A stretch of 64,000 bases of DNA, taken from Protula sp. h YS-2021. Taxonomy: Eukaryota > Annelida > Polychaeta > Sabellida > Serpulidae. Of this stretch, positions 35,881 to 50,260 are shown piece by piece. The notes under the pieces were generated by a model, which ran no database searches, was not told the DNA's origin, and saw only the letters and a program-made list of their open reading frames with translations. Within the stretch, counting starts at the first letter, position 1, and each line of letters opens with the position of its first letter. The stretch is taken from NCBI GenBank assembly GCA_949752745.1, contig OX457034.1, positions 8,392,904 to 8,456,903 of the forward strand, given 5' to 3'. A program made the position numbers and the translations under genes.

Positions 35881-36954
35881 GAAGAATATCTGAGGATATT
35901 GTTAAGGATATTATTTCATTTACTTTAACCTTGAGCATTAAAATGACTTACTCAATTTGCTGCAGCCGTATTTGTTCACTACTCATGTAATTTAAAAAGG
36001 TTATTTCTATTAGAATGACATTTTCCTTACAGACCAAACCCGGTTAAGCTCCTTATAATACTTATTACTTTTGAAAGCTTCCTTAAAATGCTTGAAAACA
36101 TTCTCCAAAAAAAAAAAAAAAAATACAGACTGTAATTAAATGTTTAAATGTTATAGAAAAATATTAAGCCACTCAAATGGTTAAATATGTATATCCTGAA
36201 ACTTTTTGTATTTAAAGAAATAATTACATTATAGTTTCTAATAATTCAAATGACTCTTGTTGGCTGAGCTGATGATGATGCGTGTGTGTGGGAGCGGGTG
36301 AGGGTGGGGTTGGGGGGGGGTGGGTGGGGGAGAAGTGGACAGGGGTTGGGGAAGAGTTAGCAACCACTCTATCAGTACCCGCTACAACAAGTAACACTTC
36401 ATTAATTATATTAACAATGAGTTAATGATTGATTTATTTTGGCTTTTTTTTCAGGAATATTTGAAGAGGGTATTGGTGCAAGGACACAACAGAGCGATGC
36501 GCTTGAATAATTTAATAGCATCGCCTCTTCTCAACTGGCTTCGGATATGATAGGAAAAGCCATTCTATATTAACACAAACTATTTTTAGACACAGCGCCT
36601 CTGCTTTGAATAGATAAGCGCGATCTTATCTATTTGGATACACTGTTTGAGTTCAAATCGCACCTCATACGTGAAAAGGCTTTGATTAAATGACACAATA
36701 TGAAAAAAATTGTTCTAAATACGTTTGAAATAATTGAAAAGGATATATCGCATCAGCTTCTTAATTAGAATTAATTATTTTTTCTTAAAAGCGCCTCTTC
36801 TTTTAACTTGTCTAAAAAATTGTTCTCTAGAACACAAAATGCGATTGGGGCTCTTGACATTCTGTATTTGAGCGTAATGCGAACGTTATTATAAAACAGC
36901 TGACCTCTGAGGAGATCTTATTTATAAACACAGAGCGGATGGATATTTTATTAA
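35881..36954. other. AT-rich stretch without gene
   Basis: No coding signal. A poly-A run lies at 36107-36122 and a G-run at 36312-36330. Confidence 0.5.
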
Positions 36955-37112
36955 GTAGTAGACAAGTCGCAGATCATGTGATGTGGCAGGCCACAGGTCA
37001 CGTGATGTTACAGGTCGTAGGCCACGTGATATGACAGATCATAGGTCATGTGATCTGACAGGTCTTGGGTCATGTGATCTGACAGGTCATAGGTCATGTG
37101 ATATGACACGGG
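36955..37112 (+). repeat. Minisatellite, 24-bp unit with TCAYGTGAT core
   Basis: GGTCATGTGATCTGACAGGT plus four bases repeats about six times. Early units have GTCACGTGATG and CCACGTGATA. It lies 550-710 bp upstream of the neuroligin-like start codon. Confidence 0.85.
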
Positions 37113-37448
37113 GTGGTCAATAAATTAAAAACCGACAGATCAATCTGCAGAAATAGGAAATCGAAATCAAATGGTAACTACAAACAATGAGTGTATTCTT
37201 AAAATGAACAAAGCCAATGTTTCAAAATCATATTTCAAAGGAAAAGATATTGAACCTGTTTCATAGAAGGTCGTACTGAAATTGATAATTAATTGTCTGA
37301 AAGTGCACGGAAAGTTTTGCTCCTATCTGCGCAAAATTTGCGATGTTTTGAATATCTGTTGCTAAGCAAGGTTTAAGAAGACAGACAGAAAAATAATCAG
37401 AATCTAAAAACGAGACTCCCAATGCGTCGCATTCGTCACCAAAGACTA

Positions 37449-37460
37449 GGGATATAAATT
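37449..37460 (+). promoter_or_regulatory. Weak TATA-like box upstream of the neuroligin-like gene
   Basis: GATATAAATTAC lies about 210 bp upstream of the start codon. Many invertebrate promoters lack TATA, and a separate noncoding first exon is possible. This is a guess from position. Confidence 0.15.
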
Positions 37461-37666
37461 ACATCTGAAATCTAAACGAATAAAAGTCGTCAAGTGTCAA
37501 AAACCCAAACGTCTTAAGTGAAGAAGAAGTGAATATCGTGAAGGCGTTAGGCGTGGGCTTGTGTGTGTAATTAACAAGGAATGTAAATACAGGCCTTAAG
37601 CAGACGGTTTTCATTGAAAAATATCTGTTTTGTTGGTATTTATGCAGTTTAGCAACCCATACAATT

Positions 37667-38111
37667 ATGAATAATAAAAGCAGCTGTTTATCAGCTGTCA
37701 TAACAGCTGTTATGACAGCTGTTTGGATAGCGATGCATCTCTGTGCTGTACACGTCCGTGCAAATATGAGTCAACGCATTATAAAAACAGACTACGGCCG
37801 AGTGCGCGGGAAACTCCGAACATTCCCGAACAGCAATCTTCCGGATGTGGAGATATACAAAGGCCTACAATACGCCACCACGATGGGGAGCAGCTTGAGG
37901 TTCATGCCACCCACGAGCCCCGTATTCAGATGGTCTGTGCCACGGATTGCCTTCGATTTTAAACCGGTGTGCCCTCAGAAAATCCCGAGTATTGAGAAGC
38001 TCCGGCAGACGATACCGCACGGGAGACTGGATCATATACAAAGGATTATCCCCTTCATAGAGGAACAAACAGAAGACTGTTTATACCTCAATATCTACGT
38101 GCCAGTCACAG
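37667..38111 (+). CDS. Neuroligin-like exon 1: signal peptide and N-terminal esterase fold
   Basis: It encodes residues 1-148 plus one base. The start ATG has A at -3 and is followed by a hydrophobic segment (about residues 8-30) ending RANMSQ, a good secretion signal. TDYGRVRG, YKGLQYA and EDCLYLNIYVP are the conserved N-terminal esterase blocks; the last is the type-B carboxylesterase signature 2. C102 (VCPQ) and C138 (EDC) form the expected first disulfide. The donor is CACAG|GTGAGT, phase 1. A noncoding upstream exon cannot be excluded. Confidence 0.88.
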
Positions 38112-38649
38112 GTGAGTGTAATTAGTGCACGGGAGCCGTTTATACGGTGGACCATTGATATTATTACACCCTCCCATTCCTCAACCTTTGCCAACCCGTG
38201 GCCAGAAATAGCCTTATTTTCTAGTCTTCTAAATGAGCTGGAAGCGGGGGTGGGGGGATTGGGAGGGGGGGGGGGGAGTTGGTGGAGGGGCTTTAACCTC
38301 CGGATGGTCTTACTCAGGTGCCTATCCGTATCATGAATCACCGCTGTTGCTGGTTGTACATAACCTACTTTTTCAAGGTTTGTGCTTTTTTCTGAACATC
38401 TCAATGGTATCTCCGTTTTTATTTCTTACTGAAAATATCTGCAGATATCTGTAGATACTGTAGGTACTTCTTATGAAATACCATGGTGAATATTTATGTA
38501 TCAGGACTCAATAGACAGATTTCTCTTTATAAAGAAAATTTAGTAGAATCAACTGAATGTTATCATTGTTTTAAGATGTGAGATGTGATTGGCTTAAATG
38601 TTGTTCGGTGTCAAAACATGTCTTAATCCGTCATTTAAACCTTAAAAAC

Positions 38650-38728
<79 letters not shown>

Positions 38729-41700
38729 CTAGATACAGGTTTTAGATTTATATGAGGAGATTGAGGCAGAAGAAAAAATAATTAATTGAATTAATCAAAT
38801 TAAATGAGAATTCTGCATTGAATGTTTGATTGATCGTCAGAAAAAAATCAATCACATTCATGAGAAAGAAAGAAAACTACGATAGTGTATTAAATGAAAA
38901 CATTTGGGACGGATAGGAATCACTATTTAATTATTTTAAGACACTTTTCAGAGAAAATAAGTTTGAGAGCGACAGTTTTATAGGGATTAATGGTGTTAGT
39001 TTTTGTATGGTTTACGGATGGCTTCTAGATGAAAAGACGAGCTATGAAATTACCCCGGGGAAAAACAATAATGTACAAACCACATTACCGATTTGTCCTT
39101 ATTTCGGAAAGACGAGCAATCAGAACTCCTCGACACATCTTATTGCTTAGAAGAGGAATCCTACGAAACCGGGAGATAAAAGGCGTAGAACCGATCGATC
39201 ACGTAATTATAGCCCCGGTAATTGAGGTCACAGTATGATTAACTTTATGATGTGGCGCTGGGCGATGCGCTAGGACGGAGGGGGGTGGTGGAGGTGGTGT
39301 TTTGGGAAGAGTGGGGGTGGGGGAGGGGGACAGGGGGAAGAGGGGGTGCTGGTGTTTGCTGTAAAGGGGCCAGGCATTTGTCAGGTCGGTTAGTTTGCAT
39401 GCAAAGTCCTATGAATTCTTTTGTCATCAAACAGGATGTAATCAATCGGCGCTTCTTCTCTCTTTCAGCCATTTCCTTAGTTTCGGGTATCCACAATATA
39501 ACGTCACCCTACTGGCGTTGTATAAAGACAAGTCTCCTGTATCTTCACCCCCGCCCCCCCCCCCCTGCCAGAGGGGAAAGAGGGTGATTCTCGAATGAAT
39601 ATAGGGAATATAGGAAAGGAACGTTTTCTTTAGTTATCAGCATTTTTTCCCTTGGAAAAGCAGGCTAAATTCAAGCTGTCAAATAGCGTATATTTTTGCA
39701 GATGCGACTTTCTTCCTTACCACACTAGCTTATGTTTGTTTTTTTTTAACAATATCGAGAAAGTTTTTTTTCTGGTGTGCAAAACATAAATTTTAAGAGC
39801 CAAATAACTTTGTTTCATGCTTGAAACGAACCGAATACTTCTTTGTCCTCGTTTTTCTACTTTGTGAAAACCTCTGTGAACTTTCGCGTTTTGTGGGGAG
39901 GGGGGAGGGGGGGGGGGAGGTCGGGGTGGGGGGCGAGTCCATTCACACTCTTATTGACAATATTCAGAAGCAATTTTAGGATAACGATATTACTCTATTT
40001 GTGTATTCCCAGTAGAGAAAAACAAATAGGAGGTTTTATTTACACAAATGCAATATTTTATTGCTAATCCCAGACATCAGATGCGAAAGGCTTTATTTGT
40101 GTATTTTGCTTTTCTCAAAAAAAGGAAAAAAAAAGGAAAAAAAAATAGCTCAAATGTCTTCTACAGAGAATTCGCCTTTTGTAGAATTCTCTTGTAACAC
40201 TCATAAAAACGAAAAGAAAACAGCAGCCACATATTCATATTACCGTGTAGTCACCATATGGTATCGTTATAGCGTTCAACATATGGTGCTTACCATATAT
40301 AGACGATGTGGTGATCATCTGGGGAGTAGATATCGCTCACATGTTATCGCACATAAGGTCATTGTTATTCAACATGTGGTGACCACTGTGTAGCAAGCCA
40401 CATGGTTGTTATATGGCAGACATGTGTTAGGTAGGAAAATATTTCATAAAACTCCAATGATAAAGAGCTTCACATCAACATATATTAAAAGCTAAAACCG
40501 TATACTTGACGAATAACACAAGGTGATAATCTACTATGGCCGAAGAATGACATATGACGAAGAATATGGTTACCATATGATTGTTTAAAGTTTTTCATTA
40601 ATTTATTTCTTTTCATTTAGGCCAGCAGACACCACTTCACATTACAGCAGACACCTCCCCACATTACATCAGTCACCACGTCACATTACAGCAGACACCG
40701 CCCCACATTACATCAGGCACCACCTCACATTACAGCAGAGACCACCTCACATTACATCAGACACATCTCATACTTCATCAGGCACCACCTCACATTACAG
40801 CAGACACCACCTCACATTACAGCAGAAACCACCTCACATTACATCAGACACCATTTCATACTTCATCAGGCACCACCTCACATTACATCAGACACCATCT
40901 CATACTACATCAGGCACCACCTCACACTTCATCAGGCACCACCTCACATTACATCAGACACCTCCTCACATTACAGCAGACACCACCCCACATTACATCG
41001 GACACCACCTAACATTACATCAGACACCTCCTCACATTACAGCAGACACCACCCCACATTACATCGGACACCACCTCACATTACAGCAGACACCTCCCTC
41101 CATTACATCAGTCACCACGTCACATTACAGCAGACACCGCCCCACATTACATCGGACACCACCTCACATTACGGCAGACACCTCCCCACATTACACCAGG
41201 CACCACCTCACATTACAGCAGACACCACCCCACATTACATCAGGCACCATCTCATACCACATCAGGCACCATCTCACATAACATCAGGCACCACCTCACA
41301 CTAGATCATTCACCATGTCATACTACATCAGGCACCACCTCACATTACATTAAACAACTGAAATTTATTGTTCGAGGGGTCAATATATCTGAAGATTTTC
41401 TCCTGAAGTATGAACTACCACACCTCTCCTACACTTTTTCCATATTTCACACATGTCATTTTCCCTTTATTTTCCATCTAACGAGATTTAGGCCACAAAT
41501 AATAATATTTTGGTTCTCATACACAGCCTCTTCCAATGGGATTACTGTTATAAACAACACCTGCCTTTATTTTCCATCTAACGAGATTTAGGCCACAAAT
41601 AATAATATTTTGGTTCTCATACACAGCCTCTTCCAATGGGATTACTGTTATAAACAACACCTGCCTTTATTTTCCATCTAACGAGATTTATGCCACAAAT

Positions 41701-44700
41701 AATAATATTTTGGTTCTCATACACAGCCCTCTTCCAATGGGATGGGGGGGGGGATTACTGTTATAAACAATACCTGCCTTTATTTTCCATCTAGCGAGAG
41801 TTAGCACACAGATAATAATATTTTGGTTCTCATACACAGCCCTCTTGCAGTCAAATTACTTTTATAAACAACACCTGCCTTTATTTGTTTTATTCAAGAA
41901 AGCAATTCCTTATTTGGGTAGTCCCTTCAGCCTTCTACAATAAACACTCCGAGATATCCCAAATATGACCTCTGCCAAAGTTATAGAATGCAGATATGAA
42001 GTTTATAGAGGGTCGTTTCTTTTTTGGTAGCGTGTCTGACTGTAGAGAGAATTCCAATGTATCTCAAAATATTTGTTTTTATATTATATTTTGCTGTAAA
42101 TTGAGTAAAAGAACCGAATTTTCTTGAGCGTCGCTTGAGTCTTGGATTTTTTTATTACACCATTATCATACCAATTTAGTAATTATACACTTTTGCCCTA
42201 CACCAAAATTTGGTATATGAATGCTTTGATTATATCATTCCTTGCAGATACTTTGAAATATTTTTTAAAAACATTTTGCCAAAATGCAGCTAATTAACAT
42301 CATGCAAAAAGTTTATTAAGACATGCAGTACTCCTATTGGTTTTAATTAAGGTATAAAGTTTCACTCCACCAAAAACCCGCTATAATGCGTAAAACCAGG
42401 CCATTCTCAATGACATTTGACACTCTAATCTACACTTCTCAACTCACCTTCCCCATACAAGGCCATTCTCAGTGACATCATTTGACACTCTATATCTGAA
42501 CTCCCTTTCCTCATACTACGGCACTCTGAATGACTTAATTTGACACTATACATTTACACTTCTCAGTTCTCAACTTCCTACCTTGCCAGAAGAACTTCTT
42601 ATCTCAAGTTAAGTAAGCTTAACTTAAGATATGGAGTGAACTTAACCTATGTTTGGCCAGATCTCTTTGAAAAACTCAGCAGTCAAACCACCAAGCGACT
42701 CGTTACCATATGATTGCTACATTATTTACTGAGAGCAAAATGGTGAAAACAAATGGTGAGATTTGGCAAAATATCTCCCTAAATAGTGAATTGTAGTTTG
42801 CTTTAATAAGACACTAGATCCAGGTAAAGTTACTGGCGAATAAGTTTTATTTTGGAGTAAAGAATTTTGTGTCTTTTGTTGTATTTTCTTTTCTTTTTCT
42901 TTCTTTCTTTTTTTCTGTTTCGTACAACCCTAATGGCACACACTTCTACTTACATCACGACTGTTCGTTTTTTAAACATTAATTATTGAGTATTAAATTT
43001 CCCTGCTAAAATTAATTATGTCTACTTTTAACAGCCTGTGCCATAAAGAATGCGTTTTTATGCTGGATTTCATTAATGAGAACGATGATACAGTGTGCTT
43101 ATTAAATGCTTATTAAACAAAGTCGAAGAAATATTTATGAAAAGGAAGTAAGTAATGTCAATTAAATTAAGAACTGTTGTTAAGCAAAGACATTAATACA
43201 AAGGGACAGATGCCCAGATATTTGTTTTACAAAACCATTTCGCTCCCAAAATAATCTTAAATTACAGGACTTAATTTAAAACGGCTTACTTCTGAAGCCC
43301 TTTGACTTCATCTCAACTTCTTAGAACACAGAGCAGTTTTACATGATTACCTTTCACAGTTGTGGAAAAAATTGCTTATGAAATAAATATTAAAGGCGTG
43401 TGTTCAAAAACAGAGTTAAATATCAGTAGATTATAGAAAATTTCTGTCTGGATTTTGTTAATGGTGTAATTATTAGTTTTCAGCGAGGGTCAAGGTCGAA
43501 AGGTTAAAGGGTAGAAGTTGGCTGAAAGCGTTGTTATAATCACTGGAATAAACATATATTTCATCTCACATATCTGTAAGATTGTTTAAGGTTTCCAGGA
43601 GTCTTACGTTAAAAGTATTTTATTTGAGTTTCTTATTGTCTTTAGTAAGAACAAAATGATAACGCCGAATTGATTTACTCACAGCTTTTTAGTCGACAAA
43701 GCTTTACTGATTTGTCGACGAAGTTTTCCTGCATCAGGCCGTTGAAATATGTGCAGACTAGAGCTAAATGGCCACTGCTTGCGCAAGACATTTTTCAAAG
43801 GCTGAAGAAAGAAACAGTTGGAATTTACACTCTGAATATTTGTAGCGAATCATAATACGCAATTTTCTCCTATATCATCTTCCATTACTGTGATTTAGAT
43901 TTAGTAAGACCAATCAAAGCTTTACATTCAGCTACTAATTTGTAATCTTTCCTTTTTTGGATGGGAAGTTGTGGTTAAGTGTTTAGGATGAGAGTTGTTA
44001 TACAGAGAAGACTTACCATGAATGGAATATGTGTTAATTCCCGTGTAACTGGTTTAATTAAATAAGTATTTTTACAGGAAACTCCTTGAACTATATACCC
44101 GTGAACTATATAACTATGAACTTATAACCAGGGACTATATGGCCATGAATTGTATAATCAGGGACTATATAATCATGGACTACATAACATGGGACACAAC
44201 AATTGATGGACACGAAAATAGGGCATGGCACTAAAATGCAACAAAATAACATAGTAAATACTGTGAGTAAATCTTTTCAGATATTCTTTACCTTATTTTT
44301 CGGTTTTTTCCTCATTTTCGCCCCAAAACGGTTTTGTAAAACTTCTAGATGCTTCGAGCTGAAAATCCGCGGATAAAAGTGTCTACATGGGTCAAGGTCA
44401 TATTGAGAAAAACCTTGATTTAACAAAGTCTGTGCATCTCAGTAAGAACAAATGAGAGCTGATTTTCGGACTTTACTCCTACAAGTTCCTAGGTAACGTT
44501 CCTGGCCTACATGGTAAGCAGTTAATAGCCTTTTATCTTGACTCTGACCTTGAAGATCGGGGCTGAATATCAAAAAGCACCATATCTCCTAAGCCGTTTG
44601 TTATGTATATTTATATTAATGATTTATGTATGACCTATAACTTGTTCACGGTAGACAGACGGAAGAAATCTGTTCAGATAATTACTGGTTGAGAACGTGA

Positions 44701-47700
44701 TAAAGACTGAGTGATGGGGAGTGTCTGTGATGCTCGTGTGCTCTTGTGTACAGAAGTGTGTTCGTGTTTTACTGTCCTGTCAATATAAAGATGTTTATGC
44801 TGTAAAGAGAGTGTTTGATGTACTGCTGGTAGTATAAAGATATCTATGATGTACAGAGGTGGTATAATTCCATGCCAGTATGAAGAGTTTTGTGATGTAT
44901 AGAGGGGTTTGTATAGACAATGTGTGAAGTGAAAGACTGTGCCTCTATAGAAAGCAATGGTAGTGTAAAGCTCTGTCTGCGTGAAGAATGTCTGTGGTCT
45001 GCAATTCTGTCTGTATGGGGGTGTGTGTTTATGATGTATAATTTACCTTTATGGAGATTATTCGTTGTCCTGGTGTACAGTTTACACGCACAGATAGCGC
45101 TTATATGCTCATTATTAATGGCTGTGCATTTTGCAGGCAGAGCTCTGCTTTGTTTAACTTTTGTACTTTGTGTACACTTGTATATTTATGTATGCTTATT
45201 TATCAAGATTTCTTGTGATGTATTAAGTACCTAGTTGTGATGTAGTAAGATTTAGCTGTGGTGTATCATGTACTTAGTTGTGGTGTATTAAGTACTTAGT
45301 TGTTGTGTATTAAGCACTTAATTATGGTGTATTAAACACTTAGTTGTGGTGTATGAAGTACCTAGTTGTGGTGTATTAAGTATCATCTTTGTGATAGAAA
45401 ACCGCCGACAGTGCACTCCAGGAAACAACATTAAAGAGCAAATACACCAACCAATCGTGGCTGATATTTCATGCAGTAATTGTTTCATACGTTCTGTCTG
45501 TCCTTTCAATTGCTCTTCAGCCAATGGCAATCTAAAAGAAAAAAGTGCAGACCGAAGTCTACTTAATATCGTGCAAAATATTACCCCTTAATTATTAATG
45601 TAAATCTCATGGGTATGAATGTGGTATTTTGGTATAATTTTCTTCATTTCAGAACATTTAGTTCACATTTCACATACACTTAGTTGTTAATAAAGCACAC
45701 TATTAATAACAAAATATAAATGATTAAAATAAAACAATGATATTAAAATATCTAGGATGCTTTTTAATGAAAGTGGGCGCCTATGCTTTAAACACAGCCT
45801 TTAGTGCTCATATCCCGCCCTGAATTGAGATGAAGTGAATGATTCTCATGCACTAATTACATTAGATAACGTATCAGTCATTCTAAAACAAAGATTGCCC
45901 TATTCTGGGGGAAAACATATACACAGCAGGGGAACCTGTTAATGAATGACGTACTTTGTAATGTCATCAATAATTAATTGGTATTTAAAGGTCTGCTTTA
46001 CTTATGGCTTCAAGGCTGTTTCCATAACACTGATACTTTTTAGCAGTTAATTGACACAAAAAGGCAGTATGGAAATCCAGGAGTTTATTGTAGTAATTGT
46101 TTCAAGTTTTTACGTATAACTTCAAGTCTGCTTCCGTAGTGCTACTACCTTTACACAAAAAGGCGGTATGGAAATATTGTATGGATTGTTTCAAACCTTC
46201 TAGGGAAATATCTTATACTTTTTATTGTATGGATTGTTTCAAATCTTCTAGGGCAGTATCGTATACTTTTAAATCCTGGATGTAACAAAATCACGATCGA
46301 AATATGAATGTTATAAAATTAATATACTGAGTGATTATATAAGGAATCAATAAGAATTATTGTTACAATTATTTCTAATTCTAGCACACTGCTTATTTGA
46401 TTTTGTAGAAGAAACTATGAACGGAAGATAGTGGAAGAGGTTTCTCTGTTGGGTAAATTGCTCTTTGTGAAATTACAAACGATTACTGCTATTCCAGATT
46501 AATGCTTCATTACTAAGTCTTAATACATAACAACTTAGTGCTTAATTATTTCACAGTTATACTTCATTGAAAGCACAAAAGGTTCATCATTATTGTGTTG
46601 GGAGTATTGATCAAAACTGAATCTGTACTCAAGCATGCACAAGCTGTGTGACGTCATATGCTTTGTTACAGTACTGCTTCGTGTACCCCATGAAGTGTCT
46701 CGTATACTTAAGCATATGCAAGCTGAATGATGTCACATGTTTTGGTTCTACTTCGTGTACCCCGAGAAGTGTCTCGGGTACTCCAGCATACATAAGGTGT
46801 GTGATGTCATGTTTTTTTTCAGTACTGCTTCGTGTATCCCATGAAGTACTCCAGTTCTGTGTTGGGTACTAGGCGTCCGCATATTGTCTGATGTGCTGTT
46901 ACTGCTTCATGCAGCAGTGCCCATTGTCGAATTGTTCCAATTCCGCGCCATCTCAAGGTCAAGAACTGTTTCATGTACTTTCCCAGGGCTTCCTGGTGTA
47001 CTTGAAGTGCACTGTCTTATGGGCTGTTCATGTTTTTTTTCTTATGAAACAGTGGACTTTTGGAGCGAGCTCTGTGTTACACATAAACTCAGAGCTGGGA
47101 TTTAAAAAGTAGTTTCGCTATTTAACACTTGACAAGCCCTTGGCTTGCAAGGGTTATATGAATTTGTGCGAGCAAAATTCGTCCTTTTTTTCTTCTTGAC
47201 ACTTTTTCCGATTTTTTGTGTCTTCTTCTCCTCTAACACTATGGGCCCTGCGACCATGAAACTTGGGACTTATGAAGAGCTTGATCTAAACATGTGCATG
47301 TCACTTTTTATTTTCGTCTTTTATTTCGTTTTCTTTGTTAAAACGCCATGTAAAAAGAGCGTATTTTTGCAAGTAAATGCGTAGCATTTAACGACGGCAC
47401 AGAATACACATTTGCTCAGTGAGCTTTGTGTGAGCTCTCACTGCGTAAATAGATAACAAGGCGTATGCCTGATCAGTCAATAAAACTTTAAGTCAACAAC
47501 AACCAAACAGTACTCGGCTTATAAGACGTATTCAAGCTGTGTTGTTTGCAATATATTATTCAAGAAATAACCCATTGAAGGAAGTATTTATGCGTTTTAA
47601 TTTTGTCAAGTGTTTAACATTTCGCTGGCGGAATGAGCTTCTAGTTCAATAACTGAAGTTTCGGTGGTATTCCCAGTGAGTGGACTGAATCAACAGGTCT

Positions 47701-49933
47701 TACAAACAGCTGATCGATACTAAGTAGAGATTGACTGTTAGACATCAACATAAGCTGTTGTAAGTATTACCTTGTTCCACGTCTCTCGCACTTGTACAAC
47801 ACAGTTTTGTGTACTAGGCATGCTCGTTCTCATGTATTGGTCCAGTATCCGTGTACTAGGCGTGCACTGTTTCGTGTACTGACGTAGTACTCGTGCATTA
47901 GACGTGCATTGTTTTGTGTACTGATCCAATACTCGCGTATTACGGGCACGCTGTCTCGTTGGCCGCTCATAAACTGTGTCGTTTGCTTAACGTACTGGAA
48001 TGTACCAGGCTTGCAGTGTTATGTACTTATGTGCTGGTCCTATATTCTTCGATGTACTATAATATACCCCCAGTGTCGTTTTTACTGAGAATGATTGATA
48101 GGCCACGCCTAGTTCAAGCTTCAGAATAATCAATAGAGATTCTTTTTTGATGGAGTGTAATAGATCCATTTCCCGTGAATCTCTCGTCTCTCCAAGAGCT
48201 AAGCCTCTGTTGGGAGTTCGTTTACAGTCTATAGTCAAAGCCAACCAAAACTGGCGTTTAAACTCGTCGCTACACCAACAAAATACAATGGCTACACCAA
48301 CCAAATACAATGGCTACAACAAAAAAATACAATGACTACACAAACAAAATACAATGGCTACACCAACCAAATACAATGACTGCACAAACAAAATACAATG
48401 GCTACACAAACAAAATACAATGACTACACAAACAAAATACAATGGCTACACCAACCAAATACAATGACTACACAAACAAAATACAATGGCTACACAAACA
48501 AAATACAATGGCTAAACCAGCAAAACACATTAGCATTTGACGCAGATTAAACGCAAATCATTATATAGCTAACTAGAGCAAAGTAACATTGGTAGCTTTT
48601 TAGGATTACAAGAGATCCTGATATGTATGTGGTGCTCTAGAGTACGTGTGTAATCAAAGCAGGAGAGTTACAGATCACTGTTAATATCATGATCGAAATG
48701 GCAATTCGATTATACTGCACTGCGTTATTTGATCGGGGAACTGTAGAACAATGACTCGGCATCACTTGGTTTTGTCATTGTCCGCATTATTTCACAAGGG
48801 TAACACATAGGACACTGTGGAATCACATATATACTAGCAGTAGTTGCAATTATGCTATTGCCAATCACATACCAGGGGTTCATTGCGATTTCTGTCCAGA
48901 AAAGTTGAAAATCTGAATGCGAAAGCTGAAGTGCCAGAAATTTTGGGGTGAAAAATAAAACTGGTAAAGTTATTACAAATACAAGTTGTTGAAATGCAAG
49001 GTTTGGTTCTAATTGCAATTAGGCTATGAGTAGGTGTCGAACAGCCAACCAGCGGCACCGCAATATGCATACTGAAATTCAACCGACGCAGAGACACAGG
49101 ACGCAAATAAAAGAATAACTATGACGATTTGTGACGTCATGTGACGTAAAACGAACAATTTACGTTTTCACCATGGTACTTGTGTAGCATATGCCAGCAG
49201 TGTGTTATTACCACGACAACAAGCAGTACTTAATCAACAGCTATGAGCGATATTAAAACAAAATTAAGCGATTTTCATTTCATATACAGAGTAAGCTATC
49301 AAAGCCAAATGACTGCCTTTTTTGCTATTAAAACAATAGGTGGCAACACAGCTATGTAAAATATACAAAAAAACTCAATGCTTTCTGTCACCTAACAGCG
49401 TATTATTTTTCCTGGTGTGTGCTTTAGCTGTTGCTGGTTAGTTTTTAGCTTAATTTCTTGTTCTATTTTACTCTTTATTGCCACTGCTGTGTAATGTTCG
49501 AACCGTTTTGTTGGTTAAATAAATCATTAGACGTTTTAAAACAAAATGAAAGTTTAACGATGTGTCTGCAGTAACGTCTAATTAGGGGGTGGGCATCCGG
49601 GGATTAGGTACGTGTTTTATGGGTCATTTTTTTCACAATGGATTTCGTTTGAAAGAGCCACAGAAATGCAGCTGTTGTGTTATATCGTTGTTTCAACGGC
49701 TTGGTGGAAATAAAAGCTGCGCAGACTGTTCTCGATTGCTTTGTGAAGTAACCATTTAAACGTGTGAATGGCGGAATGATAATAATAATAATAATAATAA
49801 TAATGAATTACGAGGATGAGCACAAATGCAATGAAGATGGCGATGATAATGATGATATGATGATGATGATGATGCCTATGATGATAATCATGATGCCAAT
49901 GATCATGATGACGATGGTTATGATGATGATGGC

Positions 49934-49969
<36 letters not shown>

Positions 49970-50123
49970 GATGGTGATTATGATGATGGCAATGATGATG
50001 ATCAAGATGATAAAGATGGTGATGAAAATGATGAAGATGGTGATGATGATGATGATGATGATGATGATTATAATGATAATGATGATGATGAGGATGATTT
50101 TGGTGGTGATTATGATGATGGTA

Positions 50124-50155
<32 letters not shown>

Positions 50156-50205
50156 AAAGATGATGAAGATGATGATGATTATTATAATGTTGATGGCAAT
50201 TATGC

Positions 50206-50260
<55 letters not shown>

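Noticed and set aside
36640..36665. tRNA B-box-like GAGTTCAAATCGCACC
   Set aside because: No A box at the right distance and no cloverleaf could be drawn.
44920..45234. 104-codon hydrophobic ORF
   Set aside because: It lies in a degenerate tandem stretch inside intron 1, and no family motif or gene structure was seen.
48725..49106. Two overlapping - strand ORFs of 83 and 97 codons
   Set aside because: They are short, in competing frames, with no recognisable domain. Left as chance ORFs.
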